From Ceriagrion tenellum (taxonomy: Eukaryota; Arthropoda; Insecta; Odonata; Coenagrionidae): a stretch of 64,000 bases of DNA. Shown here in pieces: positions 40,113-51,757 of this stretch. The stretch is from the NCBI GenBank assembly GCA_963169105.1, contig OY720636.1, positions 80,216,123-80,280,122 on the forward strand. Reading direction: 5' to 3'. A model generated the notes under the pieces. It saw only the letters and a program-made list of their open reading frames with translations, had not been told where the DNA came from and did not search any database. The translations under genes were made by a program, and so were the position numbers. Every line of letters begins with the position of its first letter. The stretch's first letter is position 1.

Positions 40113-41751
40113 GTGAAAAAATTACATTATTTATCTATTGTTCTTATCTATTGTCAGTTCTGCAGTCTCCTTCCTTAATCTGATATGCCGAAGTGTCTGT
40201 GTCACCCTTTGATTGAAGAGTGTTCGATTATTATAACTTCGTTGCGCATTTATCCACTGTCGGAGGAAATTCCTTCAGTCTCAGGTGCATTCTAAGTGCA
40301 GTCTCAGGTGCGTCTTTGAAATTCATGTGTTGCAAGTCTGTAAGCATTTAAATCTCTGCTTCCAACCAGTTATACCTTCACATCGGCTAATTATCAAAGT
40401 CTTGAAAGTCAATTTCCGCTCATAATTGCGGAGACCCATGTCATGACACGGCTCGGGGATTGCGAATCCTGGAGGTACAGCTCGCTTGGAGGTCGCGCGT
40501 TGGCCAATCTGTTCAGCTCGCCCTTTTCCTTCAACCGTAAATTTATATACGTTAATTAACTGGAATATATACACTCGGTATCTTGATTTAGAAATCTAAT
40601 GGTGATTTTTTTCTAGAATTGAGGGCACAATTCTAGGTGAAAGGCAGTGTAGAAAATTAAGGGAGCTTTTCTTATTTTCTCCCATTAATTCATTTAGATA
40701 ATTCCCTGAAAAACTGCATCCACGCATGCGTGGAATTGCCCTTATAAAGGATATGTAGCCTCTTTTGTCTATGATTTCCTCGGCGAGCTGGTATTGGTTC
40801 CATTTTTTTTATTTCGAGATTTAGCCGCGTAGTTGTTTCTTTCTGACGACGTTTCTCCTCCCATCCTGGAGGCGTATTCAGGTCTAAGATGTCAGCGTTC
40901 TTTGGGCGGGCTCGCGGGCTTATACTGTGGAGTCGGTCGCTTCTGTTTGGCTGCCCGTTTTGGCGCTAAAAATCACGTTTGGCGGCATTTTTCAATTTGA
41001 TTTCCCTTCGATGTGTGTTAGGACTCTCTTCCAGGTGTCCTCTAGGTTGTAGCTATCTTTCACTTCATGCTCTTGTGGTATTTTATTATTCCGCCACAAG
41101 AGCACTGACATGTTTAACATCAAGACCCCTCCAATAGGAGGAGAAAAGTTATCAGGAAAACAACGACGCGGCTGAATCTCGAAAGAAGAAATGGAACCAG
41201 ATGTACTTCCGCTCTCTTTAGTTGTCAAACATTTTAGATATCTATTAATGAATAATTGGCATTTTTTGCCGATTTACAATATTTAGAAGGTAGTTTATAA
41301 TCACAAAGTTTTTTTCAGCAGAAATGTTTAAAAAATTTTCTTTAAAACAAATTTAGGGAATTCCCCTTATCCTTGCCTCCATGCGCCATTGCTAATATTG
41401 TGTGTCCATGAGCTATCTGAACAACTTCAATCAAGCGGAAAAAATAGTGCAGTGATCGATATTAATTTACCGAAATATTTTTTTATGATGGAACTGGACT
41501 ATGAATCAGCATCATGTGGAATCCACTGAATTTGTCAGAGCACTCCGATGTAAGATACGGTGTAGCGTAATCTGATAAAGCTTTGCGATCAATGGAAATG
41601 CGTCTCTCGATTACCGTTTCAACGCACTGATTCTTACTATTAGGGAGTTTAAAAAAAAAAAAAAACTATGAGGCATTACGTTTTGGGCAACCCTCTTTAT
41701 TATGTTGTTGATCAAGTTTTATGTCCTCGAATTTCGTGTGACATTGTTGAT
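40113..41751. other. Unassigned sequence
   Basis: It includes a palindromic CTTTCACTTCATGCTCTTGTGG / CCACAAGAGCA pair at 41056-41104. No exon or recognisable repeat. A poly-A run at 41650-41665 is simple sequence. Confidence 0.4.
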
Positions 41752-42085
41752 CTGAATAAATTCCAAAAGTAATCGGTACTTTTTCACTTTGCTTTATTCT
41801 CAGTCGACCGTTTTCTGCGCATAGGCGACGTCATCAGGTACATGGATTCAGTTTGTTGCAGAGTATGTGCATTTCAGGAGAGGGAGGATGCAGGGATAAT
41901 GGGAAGGGGGGATGGGATGTGAGGGACCCCCATCCCATTATCCCTGCATCCTCCCTTTCCTAAAATGTCTATACTCTGCAACAAACTGAATCCATGTACC
42001 TGATGACGTCGTCTATGCGCAGAAACCGGTCGACTGAGAATTAAACTCTGTGAAAAAGTTCCAATCAGTTTTGGAATTTATTCAG
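41752..42085. mobile_element. 334-bp foldback element with hammerhead-like cores in both arms
   Basis: The arms run CTGAATAAATTCCAAAAGTAATCGG.. (from 41752) and ..CCAATCAGTTTTGGAATTTATTCAG (to 42085), meeting at GGGATGGG/CCCATCCC around 41930-41950. Both arms contain CCTGATGACGTCG(C/T)CTATGCGCAGAAAMCGGTCGACTGAG when read outward: CTGATGA, a short CGC/GCG helix, GAAA, ACCGGT-like stem III, C. Stem I pairing is poor. It is a Penelope/retrozyme-like foldback unit. Confidence 0.75.
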
Positions 42086-42299
42086 AATGGATTTTCACAA
42101 AGTAAAGCTTGTCACCATCGGATTTATGGTTGATTTGAGTTAGCTGGTCAAGTATTGATCAAAGAATGTGTATACAATCGTCACATTGTTCAGATAAATT
42201 TTTTAAATACGCTGTGGGAAAGTAGTTTGTTTGAAATCGGCTCGCTAGAATGGCTGTCGCAAGTGTTTAGGGGTGGTCTACAAAGTGACCGTCGTCTCC
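42086..42299. other. Spacer
   Basis: Nothing recognised. Confidence 0.4.
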
Positions 42300-42887
42300 C
42301 CTTTGGTGTGTGAAGATCGCTCGCTGGCACCGAATCGCGTTGCTTGGCATTCTCTCTCTCTCTTCGCCTTCTTTTGAACTGGACGCTTTTGAAACCGCTC
42401 TCCCGTCCAGCGCCCCTTCCACCCCCTCCCCCTTTGCTCTCAACCTCCCCAAGACTCCCTCCGTCAATGAGGAAGTCTCGTGTGTGCTGGCGTGCATGCG
42501 GGTTCCGTTTTTGGTGCAGTCCTGCCATTTATTCGCTCGGGAGGGTGGGAAGAGGGGGCTGTGTGGAGGCGTTTGCCTGCCGATGCTTGGCCTGCAGTGT
42601 GCCGTTGCATCGACGAGGTGTCGGGGGGTGGTTGGGAGGGAGCGGGTGACCGTGGGGGGGGGGGGGATAAGTGTTGGAGTGGCCAAGCCGTTTGCCGTAT
42701 CATGTTACCTGCAGCGCCGCTTGTGGGGGCGAGTGGGGGGGGGGGAGTGGGATAGGACAGACGCCTACTTGAAGGAGGGGAGGGTGTCTGTGTGCGGCCA
42801 ATGCGGGCTAGTCACGAGCGCGGAGAAATAAAAGAGGAATATCTTTGGTGAAGCTGGACTTATATAGACCGCAATAGGGTGAAAAAG
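42300..42887 (+). promoter_or_regulatory. GC-rich, G-quadruplex-prone block ending at a strong splice donor
   Basis: 42310-42830 is GC-rich with long G runs (GGGGGG at 42623, then GGG, GGG, GGG and a run of about 14 G at 42653-42666). A consensus donor AAAAAG|GTAAGTGG follows at 42887/42888, shortly after a TATATA at 42861. A 173-codon + strand frame (42310-42831) begins with a hydrophobic, signal-like MKIARWHRIALLGILSLSS but continues as low-complexity Gly/Val/Cys and stops before the donor. The layout is compatible with an alternative promoter and non-coding first exon. I have no direct evidence. Confidence 0.25.
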
Positions 42888-43388
42888 GTAAGTGGAATTA
42901 TCATGAAAGCAATCTCCTGGTTAATGACAGGGTTTACTGAAAGTCAGAGAAAATCCTCCATATTTTCACGCCGGAATAGCCTTATCTCCTTCAGTTATTT
43001 CTCTCTTTATCTCCGCGTTCGTCCAACCCTTATTCAACCTGTCCATAAAACCTATTCTCCTTCATAGCGAATGAAGAAATAACTTAGGCCTTAATTGAAT
43101 GTAGACCCTTATGTAGACCTTAATATAGTCACGCACCAGTCAGTAATGTAATAATACGCGCTAAATGGAAAATGGAACAAAAATTAAAAAAAAAATATTT
43201 TTGTTGGAATTTTGGGTACGATTTGTTAATCTATATGTTTAAATTAGGGAGGAAACTTACGAACGACAGTTCTCACGCAGCTAACACATCGGAACTTTTC
43301 CAAATTTCAAATTAAAAATTATTACTTTTGCATTAGACTTTATTCGTTCTCAGGTTTCAACGGAGTTGAAATTATTATCTCTGCATTT
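42888..43388. other. Unassigned sequence
   Basis: Nothing recognised. Confidence 0.4.
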
Positions 43389-43530
43389 TTGCGGAATTTC
43401 TTCCGCGTGAGTTGTTTTTGGGACGACAGTTTCGCTGGCTATCCTGTCTGCGTCACTTAGACCCGAAGACGCTGGCAGGACAGCCAGCTAAATTGTCCCA
43501 AAAACGAATTACGCGGGAGAAATCCCGAAA
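43389..43530. repeat. Foldback repeat, ~65-bp arms
   Basis: GCGGAATTTCTTCCGCGTGAG..TTTTTGGGACGACAGTTTCGCTGGCTATCCTGTCTGCGTC pairs with GACGCTGGCAGGACAGCCAGCTAAATTGTCCCAAAAACGAATTACGCGGGAGAAATCCCG around a ~15-nt loop. No hammerhead boxes are seen, so this is a different foldback family. Confidence 0.8.
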
Positions 43531-44644
43531 AAATTCTGAGATCATCATTAGATCACCACATTCACGGAATTTTTTGTGAGGTGACACATTGCTGGCTCCA
43601 CCTCACGAGAATGATGATATTTCTTCAGACATATTACCATTATTCGAATGCTCCCTTAAAACTTTGTACACCGATTTTTTCCTCCACCACGTGCTGTCAT
43701 TCCACATGTTACCCCACTCGTGGGAGAATCAGGAACTAAAAGTTACGAATGGGAGATATTTTAGTTGCCAAGCTGTACAATTGATGTCACAAAGGCATGT
43801 AAACGTAAAGGGACTTAATTAAAGACAAAAAGAAAAAATCATTTATATGTTACCTCTAGGTTAGTCAGCGTGATTGAGGGTTAGCTATTTACATTCATTG
43901 GATAGAAACAGTAAGCAATTAACCACTGGAGTATATTTTGTTTCATTATCCCGAATGGCGTATTGTTTCACTGAAACTATGCACTTGAACTAAAAGAATA
44001 AGGTTAACGTAGCCAGAAACAAAAAACTGCTTGATATTGCTGATAGGCGACACCGATATGCCCAAAAATAGTCCTACTAATACGTCGTGACACTTCTCAA
44101 TTCTTTAAAATCGATTACTGCATCCATGTCTTAAAAAAATACAACAAGCAAGCAATACAGCGTGATAGAGGGTTTACAGAAACCGCTTTCAGATATCGTA
44201 CCATTTCTATGCGATGAAGCTTAACTGATTTGCGCGTAAGTGCTTGAATTATTAACGGCATGCCTTTTAATTGGTCTTGTCGGGATGAGATTTCACGTCG
44301 GTTAATTAGATATTCAAGTTGCTTCCGACATCGCTTCCTCGTCGTTTTTTGCCCGGTGGCTGCCTCTCTCTCTCTGCCCCCAACCGCCTTCCCTGTTTCC
44401 TTGTGAAAGCCTTCTGTAATAGCGTAATTGGCTCTCGTTATATTTCGCGCCTCGATTTTAATTAATTATTCGCGTAGCGCGGGAACTCTTTGAGTGACAG
44501 AGGATATGTTATTAATCATTTCAGCTCCAATGCATCTATGCGGCTTGCATTTATTGGCTCGTCACTGTTAAAAGCTGTCGATTAGCTACGGTGAGCGATG
44601 TTTCCGGGAGCATTTTAATGGAAGTATTTAATGCTTTGACTCGT
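43531..44644. other. Unassigned; possible conserved non-coding block (44.23-44.52 kb)
   Basis: 44230-44520 has several homeodomain-type core sites (TTAATTAGATATTC, TTTTAATTAATTATTC, TTATTAATCATTT) in otherwise unique, CpG-containing sequence. This is an enhancer-like composition. Inference only. Confidence 0.3.
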
Positions 44645-44838
44645 ATTTTGTGAAGAACGTAAATGAAGGCAAAATGGAGGGAAAAATCCCCAGAGGAAGA
44701 CCCAGGAATAAGTTCATGGACCAAAATGAAGAGGACAGTGCATAGGGAGAGGTACCGGGGTATAAAGGAACTAGCAATAGATAGGGAAGAGTGGAGGGCT
44801 GCAGTCAACCAATCTTAGGATTGAACAACCAGTGATGA
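44645..44838 (+). mobile_element. LINE C-terminal fragment, GRPRxKF type, copy 2
   Basis: GGAAAAATCCCCAGAGGAAGACCCAGG.. encodes GKIPRGRPRNKFMDQ. After a one-base shift it continues with RTVHRERYRGIKELAIDREE, WRAAVNQS and the shared TTGAACAACCAGTGATG end. Indels break the frame. Confidence 0.85.
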
Positions 44839-45004
44839 CTCGTATTTCATTTGAATTCTTTTAAATGATTCGTTTTAAACTCAGTATGGTATCATGATAC
44901 CGAGTGCATGATTATGTGTTAATCCATCTCCTGTGTATTACTGTCACGCGGAATTGAATACAGGTGCATAAAATGACTGAGGATATAGTTTTTAATTGTT
45001 TAGA

Positions 45005-45432
45005 TCTTTAGGAGATACTTGATTTGCTAAAAAATACCTGCCATATTGCATGGGAAATAGGACGTTTTTTCATTTCACAGAGACATTACTTACATGAGGA
45101 ATTTCTTACATCTAAATCTCGTTGAAAAATAAAGTGTGTTGTAAATAAATCATTAAGTCGTCACAGTATTTATTCAGAATCACAACAAAAACCTTCCATT
45201 GAGTTGGAATTTTTCACGTCCCGCATGACAAAAAAGAGTCAAAATGAAGACTTGAAGAGATGCCTTTACTCAATCATTGAGAGTTTTAGTCGCATAAAAG
45301 TATATTGTTTTACCAACAGTAGTGTAATGTTTTATTCATGCTTCCCAAAGCCACTGAAATTAAAACGTTAAATTAAATATGGTCTCCTTTATGACTAGGA
45401 AAATACGTATCTTGTTCAAGCCACCTTTTAAA
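45005..45432 (+). mobile_element. TTAAGGTAGTTTGAGCGA TIR family, 5'-truncated copy
   Basis: It matches the right three quarters of 33981-34543 (CTAAAAAATACCTGCC..GCATGGGAAATAG.., ACAGAGACATTACTTAC.., ATGACTAGGAAAATACGTATCTTGTTCAAGCCACCTTTTAA). The left end is missing. Confidence 0.8.
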
Positions 45433-46110
45433 TCATTTGATCACAAAATAATCGTAATAAACAATTCACTCCTGTCACTAAACGGAAGGAAAGTGGTTGG
45501 TTTTTGGTCTCTTGGGAGATAAATCAAGAGTTACGGAGAGGTTGTGGAGTCCTCGAAACACCTTGTGGCATGTTCCGTTATCACACGCTTAAGGGTTGCC
45601 ATTGAATCCTGTGAAATTCACTTTCTTCGACGCGGAAAATGAACGCCTTGGATCTCCGTTATAGTTGAGGATTGCGGGATGGATCCAACGAGAAGGGGGC
45701 AAGAGAGAGATGGACAAAAACTACCGCTCTTAATGGCGGTTTTACGTTGTCCTGGGGCAGGGAAAGAGGGCGAATAAAACGAGCCACCGTTTAATATAAG
45801 TGCCTCTTTAATCGACATTTCCGCTGCAGAAGTGGTTCTTTGTAAAATGACACGCTACTGATTGCTAGCCACCGCATTCACTTTATCGGCCAGGTTACTG
45901 CCGCATGCTGACCTGGTTGATAGTGGCTGAGAAAAAATTCATGATTTCCAAAGAAATGTGAGTAATATAGGTATGCGTATTTGTCCGCCATGCCTTGAAA
46001 AGTCACCATAAAACATTGAAAATGAATTTTAATTAGGCGGAAAATTTTATTAATTTTTTTCGGAGACTCGCAGAGTAAATTGGCATGTGCAGAATCACAA
46101 ATTTAACAAT
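45433..46110. other. Unassigned sequence
   Basis: Nothing recognised. Confidence 0.4.
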
Positions 46111-46585
46111 CGGAATTGGTGCTTATGGAGACAATTCATTAAAAGGCGAAATTTTTTGGGAAAAATTGGTTTCAAAAATAGGTATTTTTTCAAGTTTTCC
46201 GCAATTTGGTCCAACGGGAAAATACTGTGACATAAATAAAAATATTTTGTTATTTCACAAAGTTCCTCTTTTTGATTTTGTATGTTTATCATGATTGGAT
46301 TAGTTGTAATTTAGATAATAAATTGGTCTTTATGGAGACGATTCATTAAAAACGAAATTATTTTGGAAAAATGGGAATATTTTGTCAAAGTATACGCAAT
46401 TTTGCCTTGGAAAAAAATTCGGCGACTTAAATGAAAATATTTTATTAATAAAAAATTCTGAAAATATTTTTTTTAACAAAAAAAGTTTTGAAAATATTTC
46501 TTAGATGAAAATAATTTTCTTTCACACAGTACCTACCTCTTTCGATTTCGTGTGATGATTATCTTTAGATAAATCGTAAAAAATA
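46111..46585. repeat. Diverged tandem duplication, ~207-bp unit
   Basis: AATTGGTGCTTATGGAGACAATTCATTAAAA (46115) recurs as AATTGGTCTTTATGGAGACGATTCATTAAAA (46322). Both continue with GAAATT.TTTTGGAAAAA.., CGCAATTT.., ACT.AAAT.AAAATATTTT and CCTCTTT.GATTT.GT. The second copy has extra AAAATATTTTTTT repeats. Confidence 0.8.
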
Positions 46586-47273
46586 TAATGGTTGACAACA
46601 AAAAGAGAAATCAAATTAACGTTCATTTCCCACGGAAGATAATTAAGGCTCGATATCTGTGTTCAGGCGTTTCGTTTAACTATTTCCCCCCTTTCCTCTC
46701 CGGCAAACTTTTTTTTCTCTTCTCGACGGATTTCGTCTTCTTTTACCCTCGAGTATTCCTTTTTCCCCTTTCTGTGTCGAGTTTGGCGGAGGCATGTTGC
46801 GGTCGTGAGCGACGATAAATGGTGTAAATAGCGTCGTCTTGGCGGCGAAGGTGTCTCGGGCGCTTCGGCTTGAAGGTCGAGTTTGGAAAGTAGATCGCAT
46901 TAACAGAAACGGGCCTGTTCTTTTTACGTTCTTGCTCTCGACCCAAGTTTGACTCTTCTTCTTCTCATTAAAAATGTATTTTTTTTGACCGCTTCTATAG
47001 CCCTATCTCAACTCTCTGTCGTCATATCTATTTAAATACATTGTATTTCGTCGTTTCTCACCTTTTTTGATCTATTATATCGTCCAATACAAGTGCAAAC
47101 TCAAAAAAGAACGCGATGCGTCAATTTTATTTGAAAAAAGTGTATTCGTGACTTCGTAATGGGTGTTTTTTGCGAAAAACCTCAATATAACGTGTGTTGT
47201 TTACTACTGATTGTCAAAGGAAACGAGACCCCAACTCATTCAATTGTTTCTTGTCATTCGAGAATTGATGCGA
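46586..47273. other. Unassigned sequence
   Basis: C/T-rich sequence at 46680-46780, with compositional frames only. Confidence 0.4.
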
Positions 47274-47638
47274 ACATTGAGGTATATGGAAATGGCACTT
47301 GCTATGCTGGCCAATGCTAGAAGCTGAAGCTAGTCCGCTGTCTTCGTTGACCTTAATTCTCCTATAACCCTTGTAGGAGAACGCACTCTTATGCAGTTTT
47401 ACTATGTTTATCTTTGATATCTCACTATTGATCAGAATTCACTTTCTTCATTAATGTGCATTCTCCTTTCAGGTGTTTTTATTCTTATTTAAATTAATTA
47501 TAATTATAATTACTTCCGCTAATTCATAGTGTTATCTTTTGGAAAGTAAGGAGAGAGCAGGGTTAAACAATGTGGTTGTTATTTTGGTTGTCAGGCTTCA
47601 GTTTGATGACATAGTTCCCTCTCCATACACTTCAATGG
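47274..47638 (-). mobile_element. TIR element, ~475-bp family, reverse copy
   Basis: The left terminus CATTGAGGTATATGGAAATGGCACTTGCTATGCTGGCC and right terminus AGTTCCCTCTCCATACACTTCAATGG are inverted. AAAGTAAGGAGAGAGCAGGG and GGTTGTCAGGCTTCAGTTTGATG are the complement of 25217-25691. A further family fragment (TTTTGCAATTTTACGAGGTATTCCATCGATAGCTTA) lies at 47850-47890. Confidence 0.8.
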
Positions 47639-47934
47639 ATGCGATCTTTGTAGGAGACTTTCATGCTGATTTGACTATGACGAACCAATGCCAATTAAGA
47701 ATAACAGTTGGGCACTAAAATACAAATTATTCACTAATGTGTCAACTCTTTCCCTATTTCATTTCCCAGTTAAGATGCTGTGAAGATACAAAGCCGACTA
47801 CGACTTTTTTAAATTGCTACATTAGTTCGTTATGGGCTAACGCACTAGTTTTGCAATTTTACGAGGTATTCCATCGATAGCTTATTAGAAATCTACATGC
47901 TTTTCTTTATAGTGGAAATAGACGTGACGAAAAA

Positions 47935-48101
47935 AATCTCTGAATACACTCCACGCTTAAAAGTTTATTGCTGACCCAGGTTTCGCGTGCACAGGAATCA
48001 TTATCAAGGTAATCATCAATCATGCCTTGATAATGATTGCTGTGCAGTCAAACCTGGGTCAGCAATAAAATTTTAAGTGTGGAATGTACTTTTTCTCGTC
48101 A
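47935..48101. mobile_element. Foldback element with hammerhead-like arms, inactive subfamily
   Basis: TGACGAAAAAAATCTCTGAATACACTCCACGCTTAAAAGTTTATTGCTGACCCAGG.. pairs with ..CCTGGGTCAGCAATAAAATTTTAAGTGTGGAATGTACTTTTTCTCGTCA. Both arms read CCTTGATAATGATT..GTGCA(C)GC/TC..(G)AAACCTGGGTCAGC, so the catalytic box is TTGATAA, again without C3 and G8. The + strand arm has also lost the first G of GAAA. Confidence 0.8.
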
Positions 48102-49124
48102 TACCTTAGTTACGTAATCCCCGTCCTTTGATGAGCGTAGATAGCACAAGATCTCTTTTACGAATAGCCAAGATTAAATTTTTTTAAAATGTTTGCTTCT
48201 CCTATTACATAAGTCAGTGTAGTCTCGTTTTCCAATGTGTCAGAGGTATTAATGCCTAGTATGCCGAAAACCAGGAGCCTTAATACATATGTGTACGAGT
48301 TCTCTGCGTGTATGTGAAAATCAATTATCGTGCTTCTTTGCCTAGCCACTCAAGCGAGTGAGTGAAAATAAGAACCGGCGGATGACTGGATATTTTTCCA
48401 TATTTTTCCTTTCACTTTGAGACCTGTCCTAGTTTTTTTGTGTGTCGGGATCTTCGACGCCATATGGCTTCCATTGTCCGGTGAGAGTCGAATGAATGCA
48501 ATACACCCGCGCGTATTTTTATGACAGCGTGCATGGATCATTACCGATTATTCGTTGTCATCATTGGCCACGTACCAGCAGGACTGCATTACTAGCCTTA
48601 TAAATTCCATAGTTTGCAATTTAGTTTATCTATATTTTTCCAGATTTGATAACTACGCCAAATTATTCCCAAAGTGGAGGAAGTGAAGCGATGTTCACTG
48701 CTTTCGTAGGAAATAAACATCGGAATGTTGTAACCGCTGGCGATCAGACAACCTCAATCAGTGGTTGGACTTGAAGTTTGTTCGATGAAGTAGGAGAGAA
48801 CGGAGTTGGTATCGTAGTGGATTTCCATCTTAAATAACTGGGTGCGAGACCCTGTATTGTCTTTTTTTCTCCGGTGTCCATCATTACATGGGTGCCGCTA
48901 ATAGGAGCGTTAGGCTAGAGGCAATAGGAGCCTCCTTGTGCTGTTTTACATTCAAGTGTAGAGAACTTGGCTTCTTACTTTCATCTCCGGTTCCATAACG
49001 TCTGGCTAATGGTGTTAGCATTACTTGGCATATTTAGAAGCATGCATTTGTGACCACATCAATTAATCAGCTACACTACCTGTCAACTAACCTACTTCAA
49101 AGTCTTCAACGCAGCCATTATGGT
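48102..49124. other. Unassigned sequence
   Basis: An acceptor-like TATATTTTTCCAG at 48632-48644 is followed by a 43-codon open frame (phase 1) but no donor. Not called as an exon. Confidence 0.4.
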
Positions 49125-49400
49125 CTCTTATTGATTGCGGGAAAAACGACATTTTAAACCTTTCTGTTCAACAATCTATTTTCCTTATTTTATTCTCATG
49201 ATTTGATATACTCTAGTTAATGTTGGAGTTCGTAAGGTATCGATAACTTCTGAAAATAAATTGGTTTTGAATTATCATAAAAGATTGATTCTAATTTTCA
49301 ATCGACCATCCGAAAGCGATTCCCATCCTAGTTTTACTTCCTTATTTATTAGTACCCAAGGGTAACCGTTTAGAATTTCCCGGGTGCATTTAGTACGTTG
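49125..49400 (-). mobile_element. CR1-like LINE, C-terminal fragment
   Basis: CATTATGGTCTCTTATTGATTGCGGGAAAAACGACATTTTAAACC.. matches the complement of the C-terminus at 29240-29460 (..TGCGGGAAAAATGACATTTTAAATC.., GATTCCCATCCTAG). It is diverged and frameshifted. Confidence 0.75.
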
Positions 49401-49589
49401 ATGGATATTTGGTAAACATTATGGTCAGTTATCATTATTAAGTACAGTTTTTCTACCGGTTAAGTTGGGTGACTATTGAAATAGGAATACATGTGTCGTA
49501 TTTCACAGCTGCAAGCCCCTGACACGATGAAATTGTGCTGCTCGCCATTCGCCCGACTCCTCATCTTCCTGTTCACAAAGTCTATCCTC

Positions 49590-49680
49590 TTTGGCCTCGG
49601 TGGTGACTGGGTCAAGTCCTCGCCTGCTAAACCGAGGGTCGCGGGTTTGAATCCCACCGGGGTGAAAATATTATAATCAC
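49590..49680 (+). mobile_element. tRNA-derived SINE head, copy of the 27090 type
   Basis: GGCCTCGGTGGTGACTGGGTCAAGTCCTCGCCTGCTAAACCGAGGG with box B GCGGGTTTGAATCCC. The body downstream differs from 27090-27312, so either another subfamily or a decayed body follows (to about 49800, with an AAAAAATAATTAAAAA tail). Confidence 0.75.
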
Positions 49681-50439
49681 TCAGGCTGCTATGGTGTGGC
49701 TATCATGGCTGTTTGTGTTTATCTGTTGTTATTGTAGTTCACCCGACATAAATTGGCCAAATGCGATGTATTCGGGGTGGTGAAGATGAAATTTTAAAAA
49801 AATAATTAAAAATTTCCCCTCTTACACGGCATCCTGCCCTCTTGTCACTGGTCTTCGCCATCCCCCCCTACCATAAATTACTCCTAAATGGTCATTGTTA
49901 ACCAGGTGTTTTAAACGGGACCAAATTTTTCCACGCGTGTGTTCCGACCCCGTTTTTTTTACAGCGTCTTCTAAAATGGATGGATATACTCGGACGGTGC
50001 ATCCTCTCTCCTCCCTGCAATTGTTTCGTCACGCTGCAGAGCGCACCCCAGCTCTTGTTCTCCGTCTCGCTCCCCTCCCAATGCTAATGGCCCGCTCGGT
50101 TTTTCCCACACGTCCTTTCCCCCAATTGTCTCTCCCCCCCCCCCCCTCCCAATCATCAAGTGCCCCGGATAATAGCGGTGAAAGGCAGCGGCGGCGGGCC
50201 TTCTTCTCCGCGAAGGAATGAGTCTTGCGGTCCGTTTCCGCCCGGCATTCGGTCCGAAGGGGTGACTCGCTCTCATTCCCCTTCTCTCTCTGTTTTGTTT
50301 GCACACAAACATACATTTTGGGGACGCCCTCCTGTTTGTTAGTCTTTTAAAGTGATTGTCCGTCCGTCGGGTTTTGTCCGAGCGACCGATTCGAGATTCT
50401 TTAGTAGACTGATTACCTTGGAGACTGTCAAGTCAGAGG
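49681..50439. other. Unique CpG-rich block
   Basis: 49890-50345 is C/T- and CpG-rich with a C run at 50136-50147. Frames open on both strands (about 100 codons) are compositional. A possible regulatory island. Confidence 0.35.
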
Positions 50440-50530
50440 CTGGAAACGGGTTATATTGGATGGCCCGCTCTGGGTGCTTAATTTAATTAATTATTTTTCA
50501 TTATTTAATATTTAATTTAATGTTTAATAA
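50440..50530. repeat. Repeat shared with 3596-3680
   Basis: ATATTGGATGGCCCGCTCTGG, GTGCTTAATTTAATTAATT and a TTTAATATTTAATTTAATG tail, as at 3596. Confidence 0.5.
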
Positions 50531-51584
50531 TAAATAATACTCGTTGGATAGTAGAGGTTGTTTGTACTGTTGTTACTAAGCAATGTTTACAAATTTTGCT
50601 CATTCAAAATTCGCGAATCTCATTGATTCCACCATATTTCGTGGCCCACCAATCCAGAGTGGAACCAAGGTTTCCAGTCTCTTGCTTACCTCAGCCAAAA
50701 ACGTCCTTTTAGTTCCGACGTCGGCCGCAGCCTAGGAGAGATCATAGCCTTCACCTCCATTCCTCGCCTCAGAAAGCAGCGCCACTGATGGCATAGTAGA
50801 GAATGCGTTGCAAGTGATCAGAAGAATATTCACTGTGACGTTATAATGCCCAATTATCAACACTTTAATGATCCTCCTTAGAGATGAAGAATTTCCGTTT
50901 ACAAAATGTTCAAAGACTTTAAGAAATATGCGTCGTACGAGTCATGGCAATCACCTGATTGTGGACGAATTCACGTTCCTACATCGGTCCAAATAATTAT
51001 GTGGAAAGCAGAAAGCAAAAAGTTATAGACTCTTATTTTAAATACTAACCCTTTCGCGGCGTGGCCACGAGTCGGAAAATGCTACTTCCCTCACGAATGC
51101 CAACAACATTTCTTTGCATACCCAGAACGGAGCATATACTCGGTAAGGACTTGCTCAGGTACGTGTTTCCTCAACTTGGGACCGGGCCCAGCGGGGTGAC
51201 GGACCCTTTTTAAAATGCCCTCCCCATCTACATCGATAGACGCAACTTTGTACGCCAGGTTTTTCTCTAATTCATTTATACAAAAGAAAGAAAAAGATTC
51301 CTTGCGAATTAATTGAATTTCGTGTATTCCCTTGAGGGAATTTACGGACAGACTTTTACTTTGCCTTTTATCACAGTAAAAATAATTGAGTGAGTGGTAC
51401 GCAAAAATCGACCCGCGATGGACCTGCGTTGGGCGCAGCGGAAGGCGGCGTGCAGAGGGTGGCGTAATTTTCAATGGCTTAGGCGAGGGCAGATAGGAGG
51501 AGGGGCTGCCTCACCTGTTTTCGTAATTCTGGTCGAATCACAAAGGAAATGGTTCCAGGCTTGACTTTGTGGAAGTAATTCATA
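50531..51584. other. Unassigned sequence
   Basis: A 127-codon minus-strand frame (51091-51474) includes YKVASIDVDGEGILKRVRHP. It is not recognised and has no splice context. Not called. Confidence 0.35.
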
Positions 51585-51757
51585 GTAACTTAAATAAAAC
51601 TTTGTGTACTGCACAATAAGTTTAATAACACGACCCGGGTTTCGACACTTCGTGTCATCTGCAGATCATCTTCAGACCTGAAGATGACACGAAGTGTCGA
51701 AACCCGGGTCGTGTTATTAAACTTATTGTGGAGTATACAAAGTTTTATTTGAGTTAC
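51585..51757. mobile_element. Foldback element with near-complete hammerhead-like core
   Basis: Arms of ~70 bp: AGTAACTTAAATAAAACTTTGTGTACTGCACAATAAG.. against ..CTTATTGTGGAGTATACAAAGTTTTATTTGAGTTACTT. On the + strand 51679-51709 reads CTGAAGA, T, stem II GACAC-GAA-GTGTC, GAAA, CCCGGGTC (stem III palindrome ACCCGGGT, then C at the cleavage position). The base next to the core pairs for stem I, but the rest pairs poorly. The minus strand repeats stem II, GAAA and stem III, but its first box is CTGCAGA. Confidence 0.8.

Noticed and set aside
42310..42831. 173-codon frame with signal-peptide-like start
   Set aside because: After about 30 residues it becomes low-complexity Gly/Val/Cys encoded by G runs, and it stops before the nearby donor.
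48632..48790. Acceptor TATATTTTTCCAG with an open phase-1 frame (DLITTPNYSQSGG..)
   Set aside because: No donor within the frame. A phase-2 terminal exon (FDNYAKLFPKWRK stop) would be possible, but nothing else supports it.
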